From Anaerolineae bacterium (GTDB lineage: Bacteria; Chloroflexota; Anaerolineae; JAAYZQ01), in contig JAFGOG010000267.1 of assembly GCA_016926595.1 (NCBI GenBank), positions 1 through 5,379 on the forward strand: a stretch of 5,379 bases of DNA, written 5' to 3'. The notes beneath the pieces were generated by a model, which worked only from the letters and a program-made list of their open reading frames with translations, was not told the origin of the DNA and searched no databases. Position 1 is the first letter of the stretch; each line of letters begins with the position of its first letter. Position numbers and translations under genes: made by a program. Positions 1 through 5,346 of the stretch are shown piece by piece.

Positions 1-2561
1 AGCCCCAGGAAGTGTGGCTGAACCAGGGCGGGGCGCAGGGCGGCACATCCGGCGACTTTGGCACTGCCCCTGCAGACAGCTTTGGCAGCGGTACCACCTA
101 TGAAGTGGACCTGGGAGATCTGGACGAGGATGGCGACTTGGACGTCATCCTGGCTAACTACAACGGCGACAAGGAAGTGTGGCTGAACCAGGGCGGTGCG
201 CAGGGTGGCACACCCGGCGACTTGGGCACAAGCGTCCACGACAGCTTCAGTACCAGTTACCGCTACGCCTACGACGTGGAGCTGGGTGACGTGAATGGCG
301 ACGGCGCGCTGGATGCTGTCGTTGCCCACTACAACCAGTACAGCGAAGTCTGGCTGAACCAAAAGCCCGTGACCTGGGACACCTCCAACGTGGCTACGGT
401 CACAGTCACGGTCAACCCGATCATCATCCCACCCGCCTGCTTTGCCGAGATCGATGGGGATAACACCACCGACTTTGCCAGCAGCGACGCCGGCGCCGTG
501 CAGGCCGCGCTCGATGCAGTCAGCACCGGCGGCACCGTCAAACTGGCGGGAACGTGCGTGGGGGTGCAGGTGACCGAGTGGCACACCCAGACCGCCTATA
601 TCACCCGGAGCGTGACTGTGCAGGGCGGCCATACCACGACCGACTGGTTGGCGGCGCCTGACGCGGTGGCACATCCAACCACGTTGGATGCGGACGGCAA
701 CGGCCGCGTGTTCTATATCACCCAGGACATCGCTGCGACGGTCGAGAACCTGACTGTGGCCGGGGGCAGCCCGTCTTCAGGGGACGAGCAGGGTGGCGCC
801 GGTTTTCTGATCTATAGCGCCACGGTCACGATCAACAACACGCAGATCGTGACCAATACCTCAACCGAGCACGGCGGCGGCATCCTGAACCGGAGTGGCC
901 TGGTCACCATCCGCAACAGCCGCATCTGCAACAACCAGGCGCGCGGCGGCGGCGGCATCGCGAACCGGTCCACCATGACGGTTGAAAACACCATCCTGTG
1001 CGATAACGTGGTGAGCCACCCCACCGAGCTGGCCACCGGCGGCGCCATCAACAATGAAGGCGGAACAGTGGCGCTCGATGGCGTGCGGATCGAGGGCAAC
1101 TCGGCCATGATCGGCGGCGGCATACTCAACCAGGGCTCGCTGGTGATGACCGACACGGTTGTTTTGAGCAACACGGCGACGATGGCCGGGGGTGGCCTGG
1201 TGCACACCGCTTCGACGATGGCGCTCGAACGGTCAACCGTCGCCTACAACAGCGCCCCCAGCGGCGGCGGTCTCTACCAGACCTACATGGGCCCGGCGAC
1301 GTTCAGCGCGCGCAACAGCACCTTTAGCCAGAACAGCGCCACCGCCGGCGGCGGCGGCGCCATCGCCAACGCGCCCTACCCCGGCTATTCGACGGCCGGC
1401 GGCGACGTGATCCTGGATAGTGTCACGCTCTACAACAACCCCTCGACAGCGGCCGGCAGCGCCATCTACAATGTCACGGGCACGGTCACGCTCAGCAACA
1501 CCATCGTGGCCGAAACGGTCGGCACCGCCGCCAACTGCAGCCACAGCGGCAACGGCGGGATCGTGTCGAGCGGCTACAACCTGGACAGCGGCAACTCGTG
1601 TGGCTTTGCCGCGACGGGCGACGTGGTCAACACCAACCCCAACCTGGCTGCCCTGGCCGACAACGGCGGCCCCACCCCCACCCACGCCCTGCACACGGGC
1701 AGCCCCGCCCTTGATCATGGCACCTGCACCGTCACGACCGACCAGCGCGGCGCCACCCGCCCCATGGATGGCGATGCCGACGGCACAGCAACCTGTGACA
1801 TCGGAGCCTTCGAGCTGGGTTGGGTGCAGTGCGGCATCCAGGCCGCCCTCGAACCGGCGAACTATACCTTCCCGGGCAACGTCATCCTCAACGTCACCGA
1901 CGACGGGAGCGATCTGGACTGCTTGCGCGTCACAGACATTCCCCACCACCACCCGCAAGCCACCAGCGCCCTCGAGACCGGCAAGTATTGGCAGTTCGAT
2001 GGCTTGCAGAGCGACCAATCCACGGCAGCGACAACGGACTATAGCCTCAACGTCACCCTGCCCTGGGCCGGCGCCGATAATGGCGATACGGTCTGCCGTT
2101 GGACCGGCGCAACCTGGGATTGCGCCGCGGACAGTTATGTGGCCAACACCTCGGTCACGCGCGACAATGTCACTCAGCTTTCCGACTGGGCGGTGGAGGA
2201 CAACACCCCCACCGCCGTCACCCTGGCCTCCTTCACCGCCGCCGCCGACGGCCGCGCCATCCGCCTGGCCTGGGAGACGGTCAGCGAGCTGGACAACCTG
2301 GGCTTCCACCTCTACCGCCAGGCTGCGGCAGGCGAACGCGTGCGCCTCAACGCAGCCCTCATCCCCGGCCAGAATCCGGGCAGCCCGGCCGGCGCCGTCT
2401 ACACCTGGCTGGACGAGGGAGTCACGCCCGGCGTGGCCTACACCTACTGGCTGGAAGCGGTGGACGCGCACGGCGGGGCGGCGCTCCACGGGCCGGTGCA
2501 GGCGACCCTGTCGCCTGCACCCTACCGCTACTATCTGCCTTTGGTCATGGGAGGGTTCTAA
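1..2561 (+). CDS. Secreted FG-GAP/beta-helix surface protein, 5' end missing (partial)
   Basis: The frame is open to the left edge (first whole codon at 3), so the true start and any signal peptide lie outside; the GTG at 12 is internal. Counting that codon as residue 1, 849 residues are visible. Residues 29-60 and 86-117 are FG-GAP/VCBS repeats with Ca-binding-like loops (DLDEDGDLD, DVNGDGALD), each ending in EVWLNQ. Residues about 190-500 form a right-handed beta-helix with recurring GGGI(L/A)N turns, as in polymorphic outer-membrane-type repeats. Residues about 497-602 resemble the 'choice-of-anchor Q' segment (GYNLDSG, ADNGGPTPTHAL, GSPALD, TDQRG, CDIGAFE). Residues about 733-830 look like a fibronectin-III domain (LAWETVSELDNLGFHLYR), followed by a tail with YYLPLV. 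No catalytic residues are recognised. Inferred role: an extracellular or cell-surface structural or adhesive protein. Transport to the surface is inferred, since the N-terminus is absent. Confidence 0.88.
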   Translation, partial: PQEVWLNQGGAQGGTSGDFGTAPADSFGSGTTYEVDLGDLDEDGDLDVILANYNGDKEVWLNQGGAQGGTPGDLGTSVHDSFSTSYRYAYDVELGDVNGDGALDAVVAHYNQYSEVWLNQKPVTWDTSNVATVTVTVNPIIIPPACFAEIDGDNTTDFASSDAGAVQAALDAVSTGGTVKLAGTCVGVQVTEWHTQTAYITRSVTVQGGHTTTDWLAAPDAVAHPTTLDADGNGRVFYITQDIAATVENLTVAGGSPSSGDEQGGAGFLIYSATVTINNTQIVTNTSTEHGGGILNRSGLVTIRNSRICNNQARGGGGIANRSTMTVENTILCDNVVSHPTELATGGAINNEGGTVALDGVRIEGNSAMIGGGILNQGSLVMTDTVVLSNTATMAGGGLVHTASTMALERSTVAYNSAPSGGGLYQTYMGPATFSARNSTFSQNSATAGGGGAIANAPYPGYSTAGGDVILDSVTLYNNPSTAAGSAIYNVTGTVTLSNTIVAETVGTAANCSHSGNGGIVSSGYNLDSGNSCGFAATGDVVNTNPNLAALADNGGPTPTHALHTGSPALDHGTCTVTTDQRGATRPMDGDADGTATCDIGAFELGWVQCGIQAALEPANYTFPGNVILNVTDDGSDLDCLRVTDIPHHHPQATSALETGKYWQFDGLQSDQSTAATTDYSLNVTLPWAGADNGDTVCRWTGATWDCAADSYVANTSVTRDNVTQLSDWAVEDNTPTAVTLASFTAAADGRAIRLAWETVSELDNLGFHLYRQAAAGERVRLNAALIPGQNPGSPAGAVYTWLDEGVTPGVAYTYWLEAVDAHGGAALHGPVQATLSPAPYRYYLPLVMGGF
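9..229 (+). repeat. Tandem FG-GAP coding repeat, 165-bp period
   Basis: The 56 bases from 9 to 64 recur at 174-229 with four mismatches, three of them at third codon positions. The unit encodes EVWLNQGGAQGGT(S/P)GD followed by the Ca-binding FG-GAP motif (55 residues per unit). A third, more diverged copy begins near 345 (EVWLNQK), where the array ends. The array probably continues upstream of the window, since the first unit is cut by the edge. Confidence 0.85.
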
Positions 2562-2590
2562 ACCGCTCCACAATCGTCTCGCGGAAAAGA

Positions 2591-2644
2591 GCACACCTGG
2601 CAGGTCTCAGGCGAACCCCAGTTCGCACGACCTGCCAGGTGTGC
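2591..2644. repeat. Nested inverted repeat (16-bp perfect outer stem plus 6-bp inner stem)
   Basis: Bases 2591-2606 are perfectly complementary to 2629-2644 (arm GCACACCTGGCAGGTC). Inside, 2611-2616 (GCGAAC) pairs with 2621-2626 (GTTCGC) around a 4-base CCCA loop, separated from the outer stem by a small internal loop. Each outer arm also holds a short dyad, ACCTG-N-CAGGT. It starts 30 bp after the surface-protein stop codon. It could act as a transcription terminator or mRNA stabiliser, but no T-run follows directly; the nearest is TTTTT at 2666-2670, so it is not a classical intrinsic terminator. I suspect a dispersed extragenic palindrome, since ACCTGNCAGGT-type palindromes are familiar to me from Chloroflexota intergenic regions, but that is recollection. 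Confidence 0.8.
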
Positions 2645-2690
2645 AGCAGGATGGGGGAGGATCGGTTTTTGCGGCCCAGTTGCCGCATCT

Positions 2691-2723
2691 CGTTACGTTT
2701 TCGTTACGATAGTTTGCTACAAT
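2691..2723 (+). promoter_or_regulatory. Putative promoter with direct-repeat operator for the STAS-kinase unit
   Basis: A -10-like TACAAT lies at 2718-2723, about 40 bp before the STAS start codon. The matching -35 position (about 2695-2700, ACGTTT) is poor. It falls inside two exact copies of CGTTACG at 2691-2697 and 2702-2708, 11 bp apart, or about one helical turn. A weak -35 overlapped by helically phased repeats suggests activator-dependent transcription. The repeat is seen directly; its role is inferred. Confidence 0.4.
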
Positions 2724-2763
2724 CGGGCCATTCCCATCTTGGGGAAAAGAAAGGAGATCCAAA

Positions 2764-3105
2764 ATGGCGTTCCACACAACTGTCGAAATGATCAATAGAG
2801 TAGTGGCCAAGATCACCCTTGAGGGAGAAATAGATCCGCACACGGCGCCACAGTTCAAGGAGTGCATAGAAAACGCTGCCGACCAAAATGCCAGGAGAGT
2901 AGCCCTGCTCATGCAGGATGTGGGGTATATAAGCAGTGCAGGGGTACGCGTTCTGATCTTTGCCCAACTCAAGCTGGGGCCGCAAGTCGATATCTACCTG
3001 ATCGGCGTCCGAGCGTGTGTGCGGGAGGTCCTCGATATGACCGGTCTCCAGGACAGCATGATCTTTCTGGACGAGTACGATGCGGCCCGGATCGAGCAAT
3101 TCTAG
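2764..3105 (+). CDS. STAS-domain protein, anti-sigma factor antagonist type
   Basis: 113 residues, the usual length of a single STAS domain (SpoIIAA/RsbV family). The start is supported by AAGGAG at 2751-2756, seven bases upstream. Visible elements are a first beta-strand (VVAKITLEGEID, about 13-24), a helix with HTAPQFKECIENAA (26-39), strand VALLMQDV (46-53), and the signature YISSAGVRVLIFAQLKL (55-71), followed by a strand and C-terminal helix. In partner-switching systems such proteins bind an anti-sigma factor or other target; phosphorylation of a Ser/Thr at the signature loop releases them and a PP2C phosphatase restores binding. Here the loop reads SSAG rather than D-S-S/T-G, so Ser57 or Ser58 is the candidate site. 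No anti-sigma kinase, phosphatase or sigma factor gene is nearby. The kinase gene starts 63 bp downstream on the same strand with no terminator between, so the two are probably co-transcribed. The partner is unknown. Confidence 0.85.
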   Translation: MAFHTTVEMINRVVAKITLEGEIDPHTAPQFKECIENAADQNARRVALLMQDVGYISSAGVRVLIFAQLKLGPQVDIYLIGVRACVREVLDMTGLQDSMIFLDEYDAARIEQF

Positions 3106-3168
3106 AACGCATGCTGGGCAGACAATAGCACATTACTGTTCAGGGGGTATGCCAGGAGTAGAAAGTAG

Positions 3169-4014
3169 ATGAATGACCTGCTCAAAGCACAAGTGGCGGA
3201 GCGCGTCGCCGAACTATGCGCAGCCAACGAGGCCCTGCAGTGCGAGATTCGCGAGCGCGAGCGCGTCGAGCGGCTCCTGCGCGAGCGCACGGCCGAGTTG
3301 GAGGCGCGCAACCAGGAGCTGGATGCCTTTGCCCGCACCGTGGCCCACGATCTGAAATCCCCCCTGGCGCTCCTCGTGAACCTGGGCGAGCTGGCGGCCT
3401 TGTGCCTGGATGACCACGATTTCGACGGCATGCGCGAGAGCGTGACGAGAATGGTGCGCACGGGACACAAGCTGGCCTCGATCGTCGAAGCGCTGCTCCT
3501 GCTGGCCACCACGCGCCAGCAGGGTGAGATCGAGATCGTTCCCCTCGACATGGCCGAAATCGTGCGTGGCGCCCGGGCCCGGCTCGAGGCCATGATCAAG
3601 AAACATCGGGCAGAAGTGATCTGCCCCCAGGAATGGCCCTCGGCGATGGGCCACGGCCCCTGGGTGGAAGCGGTATGGACCAACTACCTCAGCAACGCCA
3701 TCCGCTACGGCCAGCCGGGCCACAATGGCGCCAGGCCGCAGGTGACGCTCGGCGCCGACCATCAGGTTACCTACCGGGATGGCGTGCCCATGGTCCGCTT
3801 CTGGGTGCGCGACGATGGGCCGGGCCTGGCGCCCGAGGAACAGGCCCGGCTCTTTGCCGAGTTCCAGCAACTGGGCAATGGCCACGGGCACGGCCTTGGC
3901 CTGTCCATTGTCCGGCGCATCACGGACAGGCTGGGCAGCGAGGTCGGCGTGGAGAGCGCCCCGGGGCAGGGCAGCCTCTTTTACTTTTCCCTGCCGGCGG
4001 CGAACGGGCATTAA
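3169..4014 (+). CDS. Soluble sensor-less histidine kinase (HisKA-HATPase)
   Basis: 281 residues, with AGGAG at 3154-3158, ten bases before the ATG. Residues 1-52 are a charged, heptad-like helix rich in Glu and Arg, probably a coiled coil that aids dimerisation. The H-box is FARTVAHDLKSPL (54-66), with phospho-accepting His60. The ATPase domain shows the N-box WTNYLSNAIRYG (170-181; Asn172, Asn176), the G1 box DDGPGL (215-220), the F-box LFAEF (228-232) and the G2 box GHGLGLSIVRRI (240-251). All catalytic motifs are intact. There is no transmembrane segment, PAS, GAF or receiver domain, and the ATP lid between the F and G2 boxes is short. It is expected to be a cytoplasmic kinase that autophosphorylates and passes phosphate to an aspartate receiver not present in this window. 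Input may come from another protein through the coiled coil; the adjacent STAS protein is a candidate partner by position only. Confidence 0.92.
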   Translation: MNDLLKAQVAERVAELCAANEALQCEIRERERVERLLRERTAELEARNQELDAFARTVAHDLKSPLALLVNLGELAALCLDDHDFDGMRESVTRMVRTGHKLASIVEALLLLATTRQQGEIEIVPLDMAEIVRGARARLEAMIKKHRAEVICPQEWPSAMGHGPWVEAVWTNYLSNAIRYGQPGHNGARPQVTLGADHQVTYRDGVPMVRFWVRDDGPGLAPEEQARLFAEFQQLGNGHGHGLGLSIVRRITDRLGSEVGVESAPGQGSLFYFSLPAANGH

Positions 4015-4059
4015 AGATGCCTTTGCCGCTCCTGCCATGGAGCGGCAAAGGCATCTTTT
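4013..4059. terminator. 20-bp perfect hairpin terminator, probably bidirectional
   Basis: Bases 4013-4032 pair perfectly with 4039-4058 around a 6-base loop (TGCCAT). On the + strand the stem runs into TTTT (4056-4059). On the - strand it ends in TTT preceded by AAA on the opposite side. The left arm begins at the second base of the kinase TAA stop (4012-4014), so termination is placed immediately after translation ends. It lies between the kinase and the convergent tRNA-Gly body (3' end at 4062) and could terminate both. Short T-runs make termination efficiency uncertain. Confidence 0.8.
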
Positions 4060-4061
4060 AG

Positions 4062-4127
4062 AGCGGGTGATGGGATTCGAACCCACGACAGCCTACTTGG
4101 GAAGCAGGTACGCTACCACTGCGTCGC
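4062..4127 (-). tRNA. tRNA-Gly (anticodon CCC) lacking the 5' acceptor strand; probable pseudogene
   Basis: Read on the minus strand, all parts from the D-arm onward are present. D-stem ACGC/GCGT surrounds loop AGTGGTA (4124-4110). Anticodon stem CCTGC/GTAGG surrounds TTCCCAA (4108-4092), with anticodon CCC at plus positions 4099-4101. The variable loop is CTGTC. T-stem GTGGG/CCCAT surrounds TTCGAAT (4086-4070). The 3' acceptor strand is CACCCGC (4069-4063), with discriminator T at 4062; CCA is not encoded. A 5' strand GCGGGTG plus the two linker bases should precede the D-stem, but only GCG (4127-4125) is present; the further upstream bases do not pair. About six bases (tRNA positions 4-9) are thus missing, giving 66 nt instead of about 72. 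Glycine identity is clear from the anticodon and sequence style. A normal cloverleaf cannot form, so it is probably inactive unless the gap is a sequence error. Confidence 0.75.
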
Positions 4128-4190
4128 TGTTTTGAAGCTCTACTTTCCAGGGTGTTTGCCTGGATGGTTGTCATGAGCTCGTCGGATTCT

Positions 4191-4214
4191 GCCTTGCGTT
4201 GGCAGGGCTTTTTT
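4191..4214 (+). terminator. Rho-independent terminator without an obvious gene
   Basis: Stem GCCTTGC (4191-4197) pairs with GCAGGGC (4202-4208) through seven pairs, one of them G-U, around the 4-base loop GTTG. Six T residues follow at 4209-4214. This is a textbook intrinsic terminator on the + strand. No protein gene ends just before it; the nearest + strand gene is the kinase, which has its own hairpin about 150 bp upstream. It may be a second stop for read-through, a boundary insulating the promoter at 4230, or the end of a small RNA. Confidence 0.7.
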
Positions 4215-4229
4215 GGTTTTCTCCCCGGC

Positions 4230-4258
4230 TTGACCGGAGCACCGGGCAGGAGTATAAT
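4230..4258 (+). promoter_or_regulatory. Near-consensus sigma-70-type promoter of the toxin-antitoxin-like operon
   Basis: A -35 box TTGACC (4230-4235) and a perfect -10 box TATAAT (4253-4258) are separated by the ideal 17 bp. Transcription should begin near 4265, about 55 bases before the ATG at 4319. It is the best promoter in the window and lies just after an intrinsic terminator, so the downstream pair is an independent unit. I see no clear operator palindrome over it, so how it is repressed, if at all, is not evident. Confidence 0.85.
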
Positions 4259-4318
4259 AGACTCTGCAATGTTCGAAGCCTATTCCCGGACCATTTCTAC
4301 ACGGAGAGGGGGTGACAA

Positions 4319-4600
4319 ATGACGGCGCTAACCAAATTGGTGAAAGATTTGAGCAAGCTGGAAGCAGAACTGGGCCGCTTTGAAACCAGGTTTGGCGTCA
4401 AGTCGCCCGAGTTCTACGAGGCAATGATGCACGGCGACCTGGAAGAGTTCGATGCGCTGGACGAGTATCGCATGGAATTCATCGAGTGGCTGGCCCTATA
4501 CAAGACCTGGCTGAGCCTGGACGAAAAGTACCGGCAACTGATTGCCCGCCAGCCGGTGGTCCTTCAGATCAAGGCCAACCTGGAGCCGGTTCATGCCTGA
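4319..4600 (+). CDS. Small acidic helical protein, putative antitoxin of a TumE-like pair
   Basis: 93 residues, net acidic (17 Asp/Glu against 12 Lys/Arg) and predicted almost wholly helical. The N-terminal half (LVKDLSKLEAELGRFETRFG, 7-26) looks like a coiled coil. It continues into SPEFYEAMMHGDLEEFD (29-45) and EFIEWLALYKTW (53-64). The pattern of a short helix with a G-(V/M)-x-S-x-E-F-(Y) turn, an acidic 'G-(D/E)-L' stretch and then EW resembles small proteins I recall being encoded just upstream of TumE/DUF6516-family genes. That similarity is from memory. Purine-rich GGAGAGGGGG (4303-4312) precedes the start. No helix-turn-helix or ribbon-helix-helix domain is recognisable, so DNA binding and autoregulation cannot be claimed. 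Its stop codon overlaps the next gene by eight bases, which implies translational coupling. Inferred role: neutralising partner of the downstream protein, most likely by direct binding. Confidence 0.6.
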   Translation: MTALTKLVKDLSKLEAELGRFETRFGVKSPEFYEAMMHGDLEEFDALDEYRMEFIEWLALYKTWLSLDEKYRQLIARQPVVLQIKANLEPVHA

Positions 4601-5078
4601 GCCTCTCTCCTCGCCAGAGGCATATCAGGCCTTCATCTATAGCCTGACCGAGCGCTTCCCCGCCATACGCCGGTCCACGTTGGTCTACATTCCTTCCGGC
4701 GAGCTGTTTGGCCGGGCAGAGGGTATGCTCTTTTTCGATCGGGATCTTGTTCTGTGTGTGCAGGAGTACCTCAACTTTGAGTTGGGGGTCATCGAGGGTT
4801 ATGGCTACGAGGTTTCCCGTTCTCACGCTACGCTGGAAATCCCTGATTTTCCATCCGCTGCCGAATACTGCCAGGCGCGCTATCCAGGCAAGGACAAGCT
4901 TTACTGGTACGATTCCTTCCCTCATCCGAATGACTCGTCATTGGCTGTTACAGATCCCCATCACAAGCACATCTCTCCAGACATCAAGCACCATCGTGTC
5001 CCCGCGCCAGAGTTGTCGTTCACCCGACCCAACCTGCCGTTCTTGATTTACGAGATCGAGCAGTTGCTTGGCGGCTGA
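4593..5078 (+). CDS. TumE/DUF6516-like protein, putative toxin
   Basis: 161 residues from the ATG at 4593, chosen because GGAG (4582-4585) lies seven bases upstream and it gives an eight-base overlap with the preceding gene. An in-frame ATG at 4542 would extend it by 17 residues but buries the start deep in the neighbour. Family-like features are AEGMLFFDRDLVLCVQEYLNFE (42-63, a beta-hairpin followed by V-x-E), YGYEVS (70-75), WYDSFPHP (105-112) and the His-rich PHHKH (122-126). These are followed by P-x-x-E-L-S-F-T-R-P (137-146) and a C-terminal helix FLIYEIEQLL. TumE-family toxins share the order V-x-E, Y-x-Y, YD-x-x-PH and PHHKH, and sit beside small antitoxin genes. Residues 77-103 look like an insertion relative to shorter members, and PHP replaces the more usual PHHP. 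The molecular target is not visible from sequence. No terminator is clear after the stop. Confidence 0.65.
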   Translation: MPEPLSSPEAYQAFIYSLTERFPAIRRSTLVYIPSGELFGRAEGMLFFDRDLVLCVQEYLNFELGVIEGYGYEVSRSHATLEIPDFPSAAEYCQARYPGKDKLYWYDSFPHPNDSSLAVTDPHHKHISPDIKHHRVPAPELSFTRPNLPFLIYEIEQLLGG

Positions 5079-5346
5079 TCGATTTTAGAAATCTCGCTAA
5101 TAAATCCATTGGCAGATTAGTATAGGGAGGCGGCCAACCTAGCAGCTCACATTGAAGACCACCCAAAGCAGGCCGCAACAGACGGGCTGTCTACTTCAAA
5201 GTCGAGTCTCTGAACGATCGGATGCTCGTTTTTCACGATCACCGGAGACTTTATCCTCCAACGCTTGCGCCACTCAAGGGGAGTGTCGGAGAATAACTGG
5301 CAAACAGACAGTGTGCATCTTCTTTGCAGAAGGAGGGTCAGGTGCG
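5079..5346. other. Intergenic region, no supported gene
   Basis: These 268 bases contain no convincing reading frame on either strand and are less GC-rich than the coding parts at their left end. Only weak structures are visible: GATTT/AAATC (5081-5085 with 5089-5093), GCGGCC/GGCCGC (5130-5135 with 5171-5176) and CACTC/GAGTG (5271-5275 with 5281-5285). None is followed by a T-run, so no terminator for the upstream pair is recognised. A promoter for the gene starting at 5347 should lie here, but no pair of boxes with acceptable spacing stands out. Confidence 0.5.

Larger units (their letters stand above)
4128..4318. other. Intergenic region between tRNA-Gly body and toxin-antitoxin-like operon
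   Basis: This stretch completes the 304-bp gene-free interval after the kinase. From left to right it holds a small hairpin (TCCAGG 4146-4151 with CCTGGA 4159-4164), the intrinsic terminator at 4191-4214, the promoter at 4230-4258, and a 17-codon reading frame that runs into the next gene. I see no other coding potential and no sequence that supplies the missing tRNA acceptor strand. Confidence 0.6.

Noticed and set aside
1233..2594. Long open frame on the - strand (453 codons) opposite the surface-protein gene
   Set aside because: It is the low-complexity Gly/Ala/Val/Arg shadow expected opposite GC-rich coding DNA. The + strand frame has recognisable domains, and the shadow also reads across the gene end.
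1420..2712. Overlapping + strand frame rich in Pro, Ser, Arg and Thr (430 codons)
   Set aside because: The composition is typical of a frame-shifted reading of the real gene, with no domain, no ribosome-binding site, and a run through the hairpin region.
2607..3099. - strand frames covering the STAS gene (2607-2972 and 2704-3099)
   Set aside because: The + strand product is a clear STAS domain with a good ribosome-binding site; the opposite frames have no recognisable features.
3214..4086. - strand frame of 290 codons opposite the histidine kinase
   Set aside because: It begins inside the tRNA-Gly body and terminator and mirrors the kinase, whose catalytic motifs are all on the + strand.
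4062..4130. A fully functional tRNA-Gly
   Set aside because: The bases before the D-stem cannot pair with the 3' acceptor strand, and no displaced acceptor strand is found in the following 190 bases.
4542..4592. ATG 4542 as the start of the TumE-like protein
   Set aside because: It would create a 59-base overlap with the preceding gene. ATG 4593 has GGAG at a proper distance and the short overlap normal for coupled pairs.
5265..5296. Promoter for the last gene (TTGCGC with GAGAAT or GAATAA)
   Set aside because: Spacing of 18-20 bp with poor -10 matches is no better than expected by chance in this sequence.
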